A DNA stretch of 64,000 nt from Limnanthes douglasii subsp. nivea (Eukaryota > Streptophyta > Magnoliopsida > Brassicales > Limnanthaceae): positions 232,963,770 to 233,027,769 of the forward strand of contig JAUPFV010000005.1 of the NCBI GenBank assembly GCA_036936605.1. The letters run 5' to 3'. Below the pieces are notes generated by a model. The model had not been told where the DNA came from and searched no databases. It saw only the letters and a program-made list of their open reading frames with translations. The position numbers and the translations under genes were made by a program. The stretch's first letter is position 1, and each line of letters begins with the position of its first letter. Below are positions 24,620-37,519 of this stretch, piece by piece.

Positions 24620-27600
24620 TGCCTAAATTATATACAAATATTTTTCATGGAAGTACTCGACGTGGAAGCTACCATAAAGGTGGTCAAAATTCAGCAGGTG
24701 ATTTTTCTTCAGCGATGCGTCCTTCGTGGGCTTGGATACAACCACCCTAGACCGTACCCCCTGCCCATACCCGACACAATCTTGGAGCATGCTTACTGGA
24801 CCATGACAGTCCAAAATCTTGGGCTCCAGATCCCAACAACAGCAACAACATGCATATGCAACCTCTCAGTGGACTCCGACAGATATAGAATCGGCTATGC
24901 ATATTATGTTTTTGTCACAAAAGGATCCTAACTAGTATATTTACACCGAGGAAACTTCTCATATGACGTCCTTACAAGTTAAACTCATGTCTTATATTAA
25001 TACGAGCAATAATAATGGTGTTATTGTTGGTAGTGGTCAATCAATTTCAATTCCTGGTTACGGTGATACTTCATTATTTTCCCTGTACCCACCTTTGTCA
25101 CTCAATCATGTCTTGCATACACATAAACTTATTAAAATTTTATGTTAGTTAGAAAGTTTACATCTGATAATCATGTGCCAATGGTGTTTGATCCTTTTGG
25201 TTTTTATGTGCATGATTTACAGACGATGATACATCTAATGAGATGTCATAGTACAAGCCCCATATACCTTATCACTCATTCTCGTTCGACTCTGACCGCT
25301 TCCTCCACTGCATGCATTGCATCCACTCTTCGGAAAATAAATTGATTAATTGTAATAGGCCATCTAAGTCTACTAATTTGCAATCGTGTGTTTTTGGGAA
25401 ACATACAAAGTTTCATTTTGTTCCCTCAACTTCTACAACTTGTATGCCTTTTGATATGATTCATAGTAATCTTTGGACTTCTTCACATTTGAGTGCTTCT
25501 AGACATATATATTATGTGCTTTTCTTAGATGATTATTCGATTTTTTTGTGGATTTTTTTATAACTAATAAATCCGAAGTTTTCTCAATTTTTATAAAATT
25601 CCAAGCTCATATTCGTAACCAGTTTAAATGAGATATTAAAACCATACAATGTGACAATGGGGGAGAGTTTCATAATCATTTTTTCGACAGTTTTGTGAGC
25701 TTCATGTAATTTATTTTTCGTTTTTTTATGTCCTCATACCTCCTCACAAAACAGGATGGTTAAAAGAAAAATATGATCCATTAATAATATCATGCGCACA
25801 CGTATCATTTATGCATCTTTGCCACTTCATTTTTGGCACCATGTTCTTCACGTGGTAACACACCCACTTAATATTTATCGTCATGTTCAATTTAATGAAA
25901 TTATTTTTCCCTTTGCGAAAGTTTATTCGTCTCATACTAAAGATTATGATTTTTTAGGTAATGGTATGTCTTCCTATTTCATTCATCAATACCAAAAACC
26001 ATAGCCTACTGTTCATTCTCCCATGATCTAGTCGGTTCCAACATCTCATGTGGCTAATTCTCCCACAACACATCTCTCGGTTTCCTCACCATCTTCATCA
26101 TCACCTCCTTCTGGGCGTCATTCGAAACCAGTTCTGCCCACACATCCCTCTCATACTGTTATACATCAAGTAGAACATCCTATCACTCGCTGCCAACATG
26201 GTAATTTCAAGGCTAAAACTATCTCCGACCTATCTCAGGCTCATGCCACCATGGTTACAATATCACATTTACCCTATAATCTCGTGGCTTCGCTTCGTGT
26301 CCCGAATTAGAAATTGGCTATGGCCGATGAATTTGATGGCCTTATTAAAAATAGAATGTGTGATTTGGTGTCCTGTCCCCCAAAATGTAATTGTTATTCG
26401 TTCTACGTGGATGTTTACTAATAAAGTCAAATCTTATGGTTCATTTGAGAGGCATAAAGCCCGACTTGTGGCTTATAGTAAAACTCAACACGTTTGCATT
26501 GATTGTGGATGGACTTTCAATCTGGTGGTGAAACCTACTACCATTCGTACAATGCTCAGTATTATATTATCAAAGCAATGGTCGATTCATCAGTTAGATA
26601 TCAATAATGCTTTCTTGCATGGATACCTGAAGAATACTGATTATATGCATCAACCCATGACATTTCGAGACCTGGTACATCTCGATTATGTCTGTTTATT
26701 GTGGAAATCCTTATATGGTCTTAAGCAAGCCCTTTGGGTGTGGTATAAAATATTTGTTGATTTTGGTGCCAATATTGGTTTCTCTAATAATAAATTGGAT
26801 ACTTTATTGTTTATCTACAAATACGATTCAGATATAGAGTTATTGTTATTATACGTTGATCAGATTATTTTGACTCGGTTATGTAATACTTTTGGTAAAA
26901 GCATCATGACGCATCTTAGCTCCGAATTTGCTATTAAAGATTTGGGGTTCTTGCACTATTTCCTTGGCATAGATGTGACTCGACACCAGGGCAGATATGC
27001 CGAGGATATTATCCAACGGGCTGGAATGAATTCTTGTAAGGAGACTCTCACTCGTGTTTACAAAGCCAAAAGTTAGTGCCACTAAAGGTGAGTTATTTGC
27101 TGATCCGATACCATACCGCAGCCTTGCTGATGTAGTCCAATATCTTACATTTACCCGACCGGATATCTCTTACGATGTCCAACAAATTTTTCTACATATG
27201 TATGATCCTCGAGAAAAACATATAAATTCTTTGAAGAAAATCATACAGTATATCCAATGAACTCTACATCTTGGACTACATCTCTCTCCTTCTTCTATTA
27301 CATCTCTTATCTCGTATACTGATGCAGATTAGGGAGGGTGTCCGGATACTCGCCGTTTTTACTTCCAGATACTATATCTTCTTGGGTGATAACTTGATCT
27401 CGTAGTCATCAAAATGACAACCTAACCTAGTGCAAAAGTTGAATACAGAGAGGTAGAAAATGTTGTTGCTGAGTCTTGTTGGCTGCATGATCTTCTTTTG
27501 GAACTCTCTTGTCCCATCCATAAAGTTATATTGGTGTATTATGATAATGTGAGTGCTATTTATCTTTATGAGAATCCCATCCAAGACCAGTGCACGAAGC

Positions 27601-27782
27601 ATATTGAAATGGATATTCATTTTGTTCAAGAAAACGTGGTGCAAGGCACAGTTCAGCTTCGTCACGTGCGTTCTAGGTACCATCTTGCCGATATTTTAAC
27701 AAAAGGGATGCCTCTTGTCTTATTCTAAGATTTTCGGACAAGTCTCAATGTTTGTGAACCTTCAGTTTTGATTGCGGAGGAG
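24620..27782 (+). mobile_element. Ty1/copia retrotransposon relic, main internal region
   Basis: The expected gag-protease-integrase-RT-RNase H order is visible with many stops and frame changes. The gag/pre-integrase part is at 24655-25320. The integrase start (25312-25563) reads NLQSCVFGKHTKFHFVPSTS and YVLFLDDYSIFLW. Reverse transcriptase is at 26430-27070, with HQLDINNAFLHGYLKNTDY, SLYGLKQALWVWY and DLGFLHYFLGIDV. RNase H is near 27498-27728, with DNVSAIYLYENPI and HLADILTKGMP. The catalytic YVDD box reads YVDQ, so a required Asp is lost. A purine-rich tract, TTGCGGAGGAGTG, precedes the 3' LTR at 27783. Confidence 0.9.
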
Positions 27783-27975
27783 TGTAAAAATACAAAATAT
27801 TTGTATATATTTAGTGTATCTTATTCCCTAATTAGTAACTACCTAAGTTATAGCCTAATTAGTAACTGCCTAAATTATAGCCTAATTAGTAGCTAATGAC
27901 TTTGTATATATATTACTTATTGGTAATGAGAAAGACACGAAATTTAAATCTCAAACAAAATCAATCATCTCAACA
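27783..27975 (+). mobile_element. Copia 3' LTR (partial, right end uncertain)
   Basis: The sequence starts with TGT directly after a polypurine tract. Its first 65 bases match the LTR fragment at 21279-21340. It contains three near-copies of CCTAATTAGTAACT. The right end is placed near CATCTCAACA, but I could not confirm it because the 5' LTR is incomplete. An inverted copy of its last part is at 28700-28752. Confidence 0.6.
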
Positions 27976-28699
27976 CTAGATTGGAGTACAAATGCGAATG
28001 TCATATATATTGTGTAAAATATGTTATTAATTTAGTTCCAAGTAATTATACGTTTGAAAGTAATGTATTGATTTTAATTGAAATATTTATATGTGCAAGT
28101 GGTCTGTACAATTTGGCACGTGTTGATAGCATGTTGTACGCGTGCAAATGTTTAATTTTCTTTAATAATTTATTTTATTATTTTGTATGCCCGCTGTATG
28201 TCTCTTGACATGATTTGACTCGTTAACTTAATAGAGGATCTACTGTTAAAATTTTTACTTTTTCTCTACTGTGCTAAATACCACTTTTTTGTATCACTTG
28301 TCTTACATTTTCTTGCTATTTTCTTTACCATTTTGATATTTGTTACTTTGTTATAACTAAGTAACAAACTCATCCATTTCTTGAAGATTCTCTTATAAAA
28401 AGTAGCTAATTATTTTTAATCCGTACTCATATTATTCGAGTATGGCTTATTCTATCATTCAAGTTACCAATATCGATGTCTCCATTCTCTCAAACTTAGC
28501 GGTGAATGGATTGAATGAGAAACCAAAACTCGACTTTATAATGTGTTCCTACACACTGCTCTTAGAGATTGAAGTTTTTTAAAGTTTAACGATTTGTTCA
28601 TTCATGCTTCCTGTCATTTAAAAATAAAATAAAAGTTGTCAATTCTTAGATGATAACTTATGATAAATCCATTTATATGAATACTACTTTGTGTTTGAT

Positions 28700-28752
28700 T
28701 GTAATCCAATCTAGTGTTGAGATGATTGATTTTGTTTGAGATCTAAATTTTT
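28700..28752 (-). repeat. Inverted copy of copia LTR end
   Basis: CCAATCTAGTGTTGAGATGA and the following TTGATTTTGTTTGAGAT are the reverse complement of the sequence around 27940-27990. About 700 bp separates the two arms. This may be a second, inverted LTR fragment of the same family. Confidence 0.65.
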
Positions 28753-28809
28753 TCAGATTGATATAAAATGAAAAAAATTCAAAAAATTTCTAGTGTATTC
28801 TCGTCATCT

Positions 28810-28810
<1 letters not shown>

Positions 28811-28860
<50 letters not shown>
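28811..28860. repeat. (TA)n microsatellite
   Basis: About 23 uninterrupted TA units follow TCGTCATCTTGA. Similar TA tracts lie at about 11461-11493, 48895-48916, 49287-49322 and 63128-63152. Confidence 0.95.
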
Positions 28861-28861
<1 letters not shown>

Positions 28862-30050
28862 ACTTCATTGATACTCGACTAGTTGTATGTGTTTTTCAAG
28901 ATTATTAATAACCGATTTTAGTTCCTGATAATTTTACAAGTAAATGTTAAAAATTGTGATTAATTAGTTTTTAAGATTTGAGAACAAATTAATTTTTAAA
29001 GATATAATAGTATCTGATTTGGTTTATTATGGTTTATTCAATTTTATAAGTAATAAAAAGTATATTTTAATGTTTTTTAAGTTGTGATTTGTAGCGCTTT
29101 TAATCCCAAAATGGTTGTATGTTTCATGTAATAATTTTAAGAAATAATGATATGACTTGGTTTAATATGGGTTATTAATGTTAACATGATTAATAAAAAC
29201 AGTCTTGTTTGTTATTTTAAAGTTTTTGTCATTGGTGTAACACTTGTAATGCTTTTAAGAAAAATGGTAAATGACTTTTCTGTTTACAGTTTATTAGTGT
29301 TACTCACTTTTAACAAGAATAATAATAATATGATTAATAGTAACATGTTTTATAATAAACCTATTATTTTAGTTTATCGGATCCCAACATAACCCATTAC
29401 TAAAAAAATATAATAAAACTCAAAACAACAATTAAAATGTTAACTATTGATACAACAAAAGTGATTATAACTCAAATATGTCAAATAATCTCACAAAACA
29501 TGTAAAAATCCAAAGCATTTCAACATGTAAAAAACCTCAGAAAACTAAAACGAAAAAACAATGATAAAACTTAATTCAACAAAAAATAATAGTATCGACT
29601 ACTAACAACCTTAATGATTTGTTTGTTTGCATTATTAAAAAAACATACGGATCATTGCAAGCAAAATGAACTAATTTAAAACTTGATACTTCAGTACACA
29701 TAAGAAAATAAAATAAAGCACTTAAAGATCAATTAACTCCATACAAACATGAAACACTATAAAAATAACTGATTAGAAAAGTTGATATCTAAGAGAATAA
29801 AAAAACAAATAAACTCTAAACAAGTAGATTATGAAAATTTTATAATGATAATAGTACAAAATAGAACATAAAATATTGTACTAGAATGATGATGCAAATA
29901 TATAACAAAGGAGAAGATCTAGACTAGGTATGGGCATTCAGTTCTTTGGTTCGGTTCAGTTCTCGTTTTTGTACTATGAAGTTCATAATCGGGCATATTA
30001 TGATAAAAAAATTGAACTATAACAATTAAAGTCATGTTCATACTAACAAA
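28861..30050. other. AT-rich DNA without recognised gene
   Basis: There is no recognisable coding sequence. Composition is very AT-rich, with long A- and T-rich runs. GGTTCGGTTCAGTTCTCG at about 29949 is a phrase common in plant repeat DNA. The leader or LTR of the copia relic starting near 30060 may lie here, but I could not delimit it. Confidence 0.3.
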
Positions 30051-30059
30051 GGTGAATTG

Positions 30060-33000
30060 ACTTTGAATAACCATTTGGATAACCAAGGTATGCCAATTAT
30101 TAGCATAAAATTGACTGAAAGAAATTATATCATTTGGCGTAAAGCAATTAAATTGTCGAAGAGTTGTGTAACTTTCACTGATTTATCTTGGATATGATCG
30201 ATGGAATCAGATTAATAGTAGGGTATGTTCATGGATCATTAAATCTATTTCTTATTCTTTAAAAGAACTGTTAATGCTATTAGAAAATTTAAAGACATTA
30301 TGAGAAGAAATTGCACAAATATATGGTTGTTATAATAGACCAATGCTCTATGATTTGAAGATGGAAATCAGTTTTTTTTCACAAAGGAGATTGAGTGTTG
30401 TTATATATTTCTCAAAACTCAAGCGCTTATGGGATGAAATAAATAATTTTAGGCCATTTCCCGTTTGTAAATGTCACATTAAGTGTGACTGTGGCATGCA
30501 CTTGGAATTGATGAAAAGAGAATAAAAAGATAGATTATTGCAGTTTCTTTTAGGCCTAAGTGGAAGTTTCAAATAAGCCAAAGATCAGATTCTCTTGATG
30601 GATCCCATACCATTAATTATCAGAGCCTATTCTTTTGTACTATCTATTGAAAATAAAATGAGTATAAACAGTCAAAGCACATAATATTTCAATACCAGTT
30701 CTGTTATGATGGTATAAATAAGAGGTAGTTTCACAAAGGAAATAAAGATACATTGAAGTGTGAGCATTGCTTTTAGAAAGGACACACAAAATAAAGTTAT
30801 TTCAAGATAAAAGGGTATGCTGAACGGTGGGACAAAAGAAATCCAAAAGGTAAAAATGGTATAAATAAAACCACTACCTAATATGCAGACTGCCCACTAG
30901 ATAATGGACAACAATAAAGTACTGAAATGCAAGAATTGATGCATACTGTCATGAAGGTGCAACAAGACTTAGAAAGAATAATGGCACATGAAGGGAAATC
31001 AAGAGGTGGTTATAATGTGAATCTAGCGTATTTTTAGGATTTCTGAGGTATGTCTCTATTCACTAATAATAAGAATGCAAGTAAGAAAGATAGTTTCTGT
31101 ATTATTGAAACATGAGCATCAAATCATATGTTCTGATTAAAATTTATCCTCTTAAAAAAGTTTTGCATATTTTATTACCCAAATGGTTTTATAACGACAA
31201 TCAGTTTTAAAGGATCAGTAAAAAATTCATAACAAAATAATCATACAATATTGTCCGTATCTACCTTATTTTAAATTCAATCTATTGTTTGTGAGTACAT
31301 ATGTAACCTTTACATCCACGTTTTTTAAATTCTTGAATAATCATTTTTTTATTCAGGACCAACACTCTTAATAGATGATTGGAGTTGGGAAACAATGTAA
31401 AGAACTTTACCTCATTGCTGATCAATGCTTCAACCAAAGATTTATTGAATCTATTTATTCTAAATTTCATTATTTTTTTCCTAGTATTCCTAGTATAGTT
31501 GTTGCAATAAAATGAGATATATGAAATTTTAAACTTGATCAGTGTTCAAATGAAGTGTGGAAACTTTTGAATGTAACATATTGTGTTGATAAAAATAAAA
31601 TATGCGATGTTTGTCGCTTGGCCAAGCAACAAAGAAATATTTTTCCTTCAAGCACGTTTTATTATACAAACCTTTTTAATTGATTCATTTAGATGTCTAT
31701 GGATCTTATAATGGTCAAATTATACAAAAATCTTATTGAAACCTTAACAAGAATACCACCTGATATAACTAACCTTAAGGTCTTTGGGTGTCTATATTTT
31801 TGTTTTGTCAATCTCAAAAATCATGATAAATTTGCCCATAAGGCATATAAAGCTGTATTTGTAGGATATTCATCCATACAAAAATGTTCTAAACTTTACA
31901 ACCTAGAAAATCATAAGCTAATTGTGTCCACAAATGTTCATTTTATAGAGGTTATTTTCCTTATAAAATTGATGTTGAACATAAGCATGTGTCTACTGCA
32001 ATTGTAAGACATTATGGTGAACAAAATAATTTACAATCCCAGGCAACAATGTCATGTAATGACAACATGTCATATGATTATAGTCCTTCCAGTACTATGT
32101 GTGACCCTTATAGTATAAATGAAAATGTGATTGCAAATGTATTAAATGGAAGTGTTGTGCACACACAGATTCTCGTTAAGACTAACAGTATATTTAAAAA
32201 GAGGTTAGTATGGATTTAATATTTTATGCTTCAAAACATTATGATAACAAACACACACTTTCTAAAAGTCTGCGTTCTCCATACATCCCTCTTATTTTGC
32301 CTTACATTAACAATATTGTATCACATGCATCACATATAGATTTCTTGCCAAATATATCACATGTCAAATAATTTCACTCTTATAAGAAGGATAAACATCA
32401 TCCTAGAGGAATCATAGATGTTGAGAAAGAATTATAGGCTTTAAACTTTAATAATACATGAGAGTTAACTACTCTACCATATGGAAAACAGGTCATAGGA
32501 TCTAGATAGGTGTTTAAGTTAAAAAAAAGAAATAAAATGGAACTATGGAAAGACTAAAATCAAGACTTATAGCTAAAGGATACACACAAATAAAAGGGAA
32601 GATTACAGTGACAACATTTCTCCAGTGGCAAAACCTGTCATAGTAAGAATCCTTTTTTGCTTTGGAAGCTTCAACATGAATGCCAGTGCATCAACTGGAT
32701 ATTAACAATGCCTTTTTTACAAGGATCTTTATAAGAAGTTGTTTATATGAAACCACCACCAGGTTTTCTAAAAAATAGAGATAATGTGTAGACTTGTAAA
32801 ATCAATTTATGGATTGGAGCAGGCTTTAAGATAGTGGAATCATGCATTGGGATAATAACTTATTGCTTTTAGTTTCATCTAATCTTTAACATATATTTGT
32901 TACTATAAGATAATCTAATGTTGAACCAATCTTTATTGTGTATGTAGATGACATATTACTAATCGGTAAAGCTTCAACACAAGATACCAATATCAATACA

Positions 33001-33330
33001 TAGTTGGATATCTGTTTCTTATGAAGGATCTTGGAATATGAAAGCTTTTTTTTTAAAATAGAAGTTTTACAAGACAAGGATAATATTTATCTAAATCAAT
33101 GAAAGTACATATTGGAATGATAATAGAGGTTGGACTTCTTGGATGTAAACCTGCAAAGATATTTATGGTTGCTGGTCTAAACAGAACTGACACTGACTCT
33201 AATAAAAAATATAGAACTGACACTAATCTTCATGTTAGTATATGCACATCCTAAATGTTTTACAATGGCATAATTATAGACATGATTGACAGTTGTGTAG
33301 GATTTGATTTTATCTTTTTCTTTCTAACAA
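30060..33330 (+). mobile_element. Second Ty1/copia relic (gag to reverse transcriptase)
   Basis: Family blocks in order: gag start KLTERNYIIWRKAIKL (about 30107); the UBN2-type gag block YFSKLKRLWDEINNFRPFP (30403-30460); a degraded zinc knuckle (about 30760); protease ETGASNHMF (about 31108); the integrase zinc-binding end CDVCRLAKQQRNIFPSS (about 31600); an integrase tail ITNLKVFGCLYF and AVFVGYSSIQK (31760-31880); and RT pieces LTMPFLQGSL and VYMKPPPGFL (about 32700-32770) and FIVYVDDILLIG-like sequence (about 32930). The catalytic core of integrase is missing between about 31707 and 31740, so there is an internal deletion as well as many stops. LTRs were not found. Confidence 0.85.
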
Positions 33331-33439
33331 AGAACTACAAAAAACTTCCATGATCTGACACCAAAGATACACTTTTTAGTATTAAGATTCAGGTTGATCA
33401 TTTAAAGATTGGTAATTGTTTATATAAGATCTGCCAAAT

Positions 33440-34420
33440 GATATGCATCATGGTTACCTTAAATATCGTCGATATATGCATGTAAGTTACCCAAGAAGGT
33501 TTGAGAAAATATGGTTGACCAACCTTTGTTATGTAGCCCCAAAAATCTTGAGCCCAAAAGGCACAACCCTATAGAACTGTAACCCAAAAGGCATAACCCT
33601 CTGGTATATAACGTTATATTACCCAAAAATTTCCTCCACCAACTGATCAATACGTGGAAGGGTAAATGGATCATTTGGAAATTATTTATTCAAATCACTT
33701 AAGTCAAAACACATCATCCATTTACCGTATTTTTCTTGACCATCAATGGGTTAGATGTCTATAATAGATAAAAAATCTTGGAGATGACATACTTTACTGC
33801 GATACTATAGCTTGGCCTTCTCCTGATCGAATGGTCTTTTACTATGTTATATTTGCTAAAAATTATTATGTGTGGATAACTTATCGTACATTATTTTACG
33901 GGGACTCCCATTACACACTAAAAAATCCATGTAAGGCTCATTAATAAATTAGTATGTTTCGGCTGAGAGGCCTCTCTAAGGTTATCCATATCATCAAAGA
34001 TGAATTTTCTCCTAATAATGACTATTTATTAAGTTCTAAGGAGGTATAATAACACTCTATTACTTCTTTTAAGACACTGATGCATTATTGATACTATACA
34101 TGCACCTGATCTACCAACAGTTTTCCAAATATATAAATTTATGAAGAATGAGCATCAACTACCATAAAATGCAATAGATCTGCTTCGATGCTCCCATTCG
34201 CCTAAAATTATATCTAACTTCAGGTCATTCAAGACCAGAGAAATTATCCTACTGAATCCACTCAATACTATATTTGATTTTGTAAGATCCACGTGTCACA
34301 CATCTTATCATATTCAATAATACATTAGCCAAACTACCAATGTATACCATAATTCTCATAACTTATATCCTTTTTATCTCTATTGTAATGATCACCACGT
34401 TCTCATGCGGTGTACCTGAC
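33440..34420 (-). mobile_element. Ty3/gypsy relic (protease-RT linker and RT)
   Basis: Minus-strand fragments read FMVVDAHSS near 34175, the counterpart of the gypsy FLVVDAPSAYN block. Then come PFTLPRIDQLVEEIFG near 33665 and RVMPFGLQFYRVVPFGLKI near 33590-33535. The last block, GATxQRLVNHIFSNLLG, runs toward a degraded YIDDI at 33460. The YRVMPFGLK block appears twice in a row, which indicates a local duplication. Stops and frameshifts are common. The copia relic to the left may have truncated it. Confidence 0.7.
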
Positions 34421-37140
34421 TCCCTGATGGTCATTATCATAAAAAATAATTAGAGAGTATAGGTTTCTATATAGGTGTGCTGATGTTTGACCATGGTATT
34501 TTATTTATAATTCGTATATATATTTTTATTAGAGGATTTAGTGGTATCTGATAGTGTATCACCTATGGCTATTGTAAGCAGGATCTGTCAGTTTAGGGCC
34601 GGATACAAATAACCTTTGACTTTATCCATAACTTCTATATTTTACAGGTCCCTCGACCATTCAACAACTACCACAACCTACTGCAGTTCTTTCCTGGAAG
34701 GTTGTTGAATTTTAGCCGCATCTTGTTTTAGCTTACCTCTTAGTTTCTTTTCAACAAAGTTTACCAGGTTACTTTCATTATTCAGCTTGTGGACCTTATA
34801 TTTCAAAAATTGCTCAATAAAAATATATTGAAATACTATTTTTTTTATTTTTTCTTAGTTTAGCCAATCTATCATGAAATAAAAAAGGGAGTAAAGAAAC
34901 CTTGTGTTGATTGTTCTCTAAATAGAACATTTCTTCTTCTGCATGTAATGGGTATAATATCTCATATTATTATGCAATTTACGAAACTTGTTTATGTTTT
35001 ATATTTTCCTGGAATTCATATATTTTCGAGCATTCATAAATTTACTAGCATCTTTAATACTTTCATAGATTATACCTAGTTTCTTTTAAATTTGTGTGTA
35101 AGTCTATGTCCAAACCGCTACGAATTTCAGATGTTGTTATTGTAATTTTTGTTGTAGTTGCTCATGGGTTTGACTTGAAATCAATAGCCTTGGTTATAAT
35201 ATTATAACCTTGCATAAGGTTCATGCAAGGGATATGGTGCTTGAACTTGTGAAATTGTAAGAGCTCATTGGAATCACCAAAGGATAGTAAGGAATCTAAT
35301 AATTTGGAACCACCAAAAGTCTTACTCGGATAGTCTTTTCCACTTTGATATACTCCTTCACAGACGACAAAATCCTAAAATCTAGAGACTTTTTTATGAT
35401 ACTTTATGCGAGAATTATTAGAAGTATATGTTTTCTGTAAGCTATACAAGACACCATATAGTCACAATCTTCCAAGCTTTTTTTTTAAACAAACCACTGT
35501 GTGTATTCTTAAAGATTATCTTTCAGTCACTCATTGAAGTGAATAATATAGTCACCATCTCATTTGATGATATTGGATCAGATGAATTGGTTCTTGAATG
35601 GATCCATAACATGTTGAAGATTCAGATGCTATATCGATGGAGCTTATTAAACCAAGTTATAACACTTCCTCTGAGATTCATGGAGAACGTTAGGCACAAA
35701 GGTTTGTCATATCCTCCAAATTGTAACATTTAATTTCTGAACCAATCTATATGGTGCTCTAGGTATCTGGTGCCATCATATTTTTTCATGTCTTAATAAT
35801 TTTTTTATGGATAGTGGAGAATAGACGATGACTAATCTTGATTCAACATGATTTAAGTTATGGTAGTTATAGTTCTTGAATATAGTATTGGTTGGCTAGG
35901 ATATTTATGAGGAAAGGGAGTAAAATAAAACCTTATTCGTTTGAGGAGTGCTATATTTAAGAAAACAACATCAATATTGGACCTATGCACCAAAACATTG
36001 GCCGACTTATTGGAGGAACCACTGAAGGGTTCTGAAAATTAACCCGGTGTATAACTTGGGTTAAAAGATGATTTTAAGGATTTGACTGATCGACTCGAAT
36101 AAAAAGGGAATGGTTAATGTAACCATTGTTTTCTTTTTACAGTAGGTGATACTCAAATGCACATGATCTATTCCTCCTCTCCGTGGGATAACAATAAGAA
36201 CATGTCATACTCTTCATGCTTGAGGCTATGTTAAAAGATTCACGATGAAAGTGATCTTTGGGGGTATTTTTTTATTCGAATGTTAATAACGATAAATGAA
36301 TTTGCGCATGGACAGATCAAGTCATCTATTCATGTGCATGAAATAAGTTTTATCATCTCTTGCTTCATTGTTGACATGTTTATGGAGACAAACAACATAA
36401 TATATAATATGTCGGCGTCTCGATATCCGCCACTAGATTGTGAACCATTCTTATCTCAACCAAGTGACTTTTCTCTCATGGAATTCAACTGATTCTAGAC
36501 GTTCACATTAAAGAAATAAAGCCTCATATATAGCGACTGACCCCGAACAAGAGAAAGACATTGTTGCTTTTCTTGGATAACTGTTTTTTAATTTTATTTT
36601 TTAGTCCTCTAAGAAACCAACAATAATTGCGAAACATATTTGAAGAATGTTTTGAAGAGCTTGTTTTACTGTAACCCTAGTTTTCCATAGACTTTTTCAA
36701 TTTGGTGATGTCATTTTTTGTGATGAGGGTTTTTTAGTGACACAAGGTGATCACAGAGAATTTGTTTTTGAAAAAAGTAATGCATGAAATGATCTGAAGT
36801 GAGAGAACATTGTTAAGGAAAGTAGTTGAGAGAGTAAAAAAAAATGAGATTATTTTCTTACAGAGTAGGAGAGTTAGTTGATGAAACCGAAAGAAGAAAA
36901 ATTTCTAAAACATAAAAAAATAACTAAAAAAACAAAAAGATTTTCAGTATATTGGTTTTACATTTGAGACTAATGTGCATCATTTTAAACTTCCCAAATT
37001 TATGTTTTGGTCCAAATATTTTATTGATTTACAAAATTCTAATTTAAATATACCTAAACAATTTCAAAATCAAATTACAATTACTTTATTTTATAGACTA
37101 GAACTTAGCGATATAAATTATTATAATTTATAACTTTATT
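34421..37140. other. AT-rich DNA, probably the decayed rest of the gypsy relic
   Basis: This lies upstream, in minus sense, of the gypsy RT relic, where gag and the 5' LTR would be expected. No zinc knuckle or LTR was convincingly read. ORFs such as the one at 35428-35733 (+) have no recognised domain. Confidence 0.3.
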
Positions 37141-37158
37141 ATTATACTTAAAAAAAAA

Positions 37159-37508
37159 GGGTTTATACCAATTGGGTAAAAAAACGTATCCAATTTACTA
37201 ATAAGTCCAGCCTCAAATAGATTTTACCAATATCTACCAAAATTTGATTTTATTTACCTATTAGTCCAAACTTAAATTTTAAATACAATTTTACCCCTAA
37301 TGAATTTGATAATATGACAAAGAAAGTTTGAGGAGAAATAATTGATTTTGAAATTAGGGTTAAATATTTTAATTTGGGGATGTAATTGTTTTGTTTTTAT
37401 ATATAATTGAGTCTTTTTTTAAATGGGTTGGATCTATTTGTAAAATGGATCTATTGGGGTATGTTTGGGTAAATAAACACAAATTTTAGACCCATTACGT
37501 AAGTCTCC
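37159..37508. mobile_element. Small non-autonomous MULE-type MITE with TSD
   Basis: This 350-bp element has ends GGGTTTATACCAATTGGGTA on the left and, reverse-complemented, GGAGACTTACGTAATGGGTC on the right. In register, 15 of the first 25 positions agree. It is flanked on both sides by TTAAAAAAAAA (37148-37158 and 37509-37519). The 11-bp duplication is compatible with the 8-11 bp of Mutator-like elements, although the A-run makes it less informative. It has no coding capacity. The interior is a decayed mirror of line-breaking TTTACCxATTAGTCC-like phrases. Confidence 0.65.
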
Positions 37509-37519
37509 TTAAAAAAAAA

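Noticed and set aside
24647..24931. 94-aa + strand ORF as a host gene
   Set aside because: It is an off-frame reading of decayed copia gag. The correct frame shows GGYHKGGQNSA and WAWIQPP.
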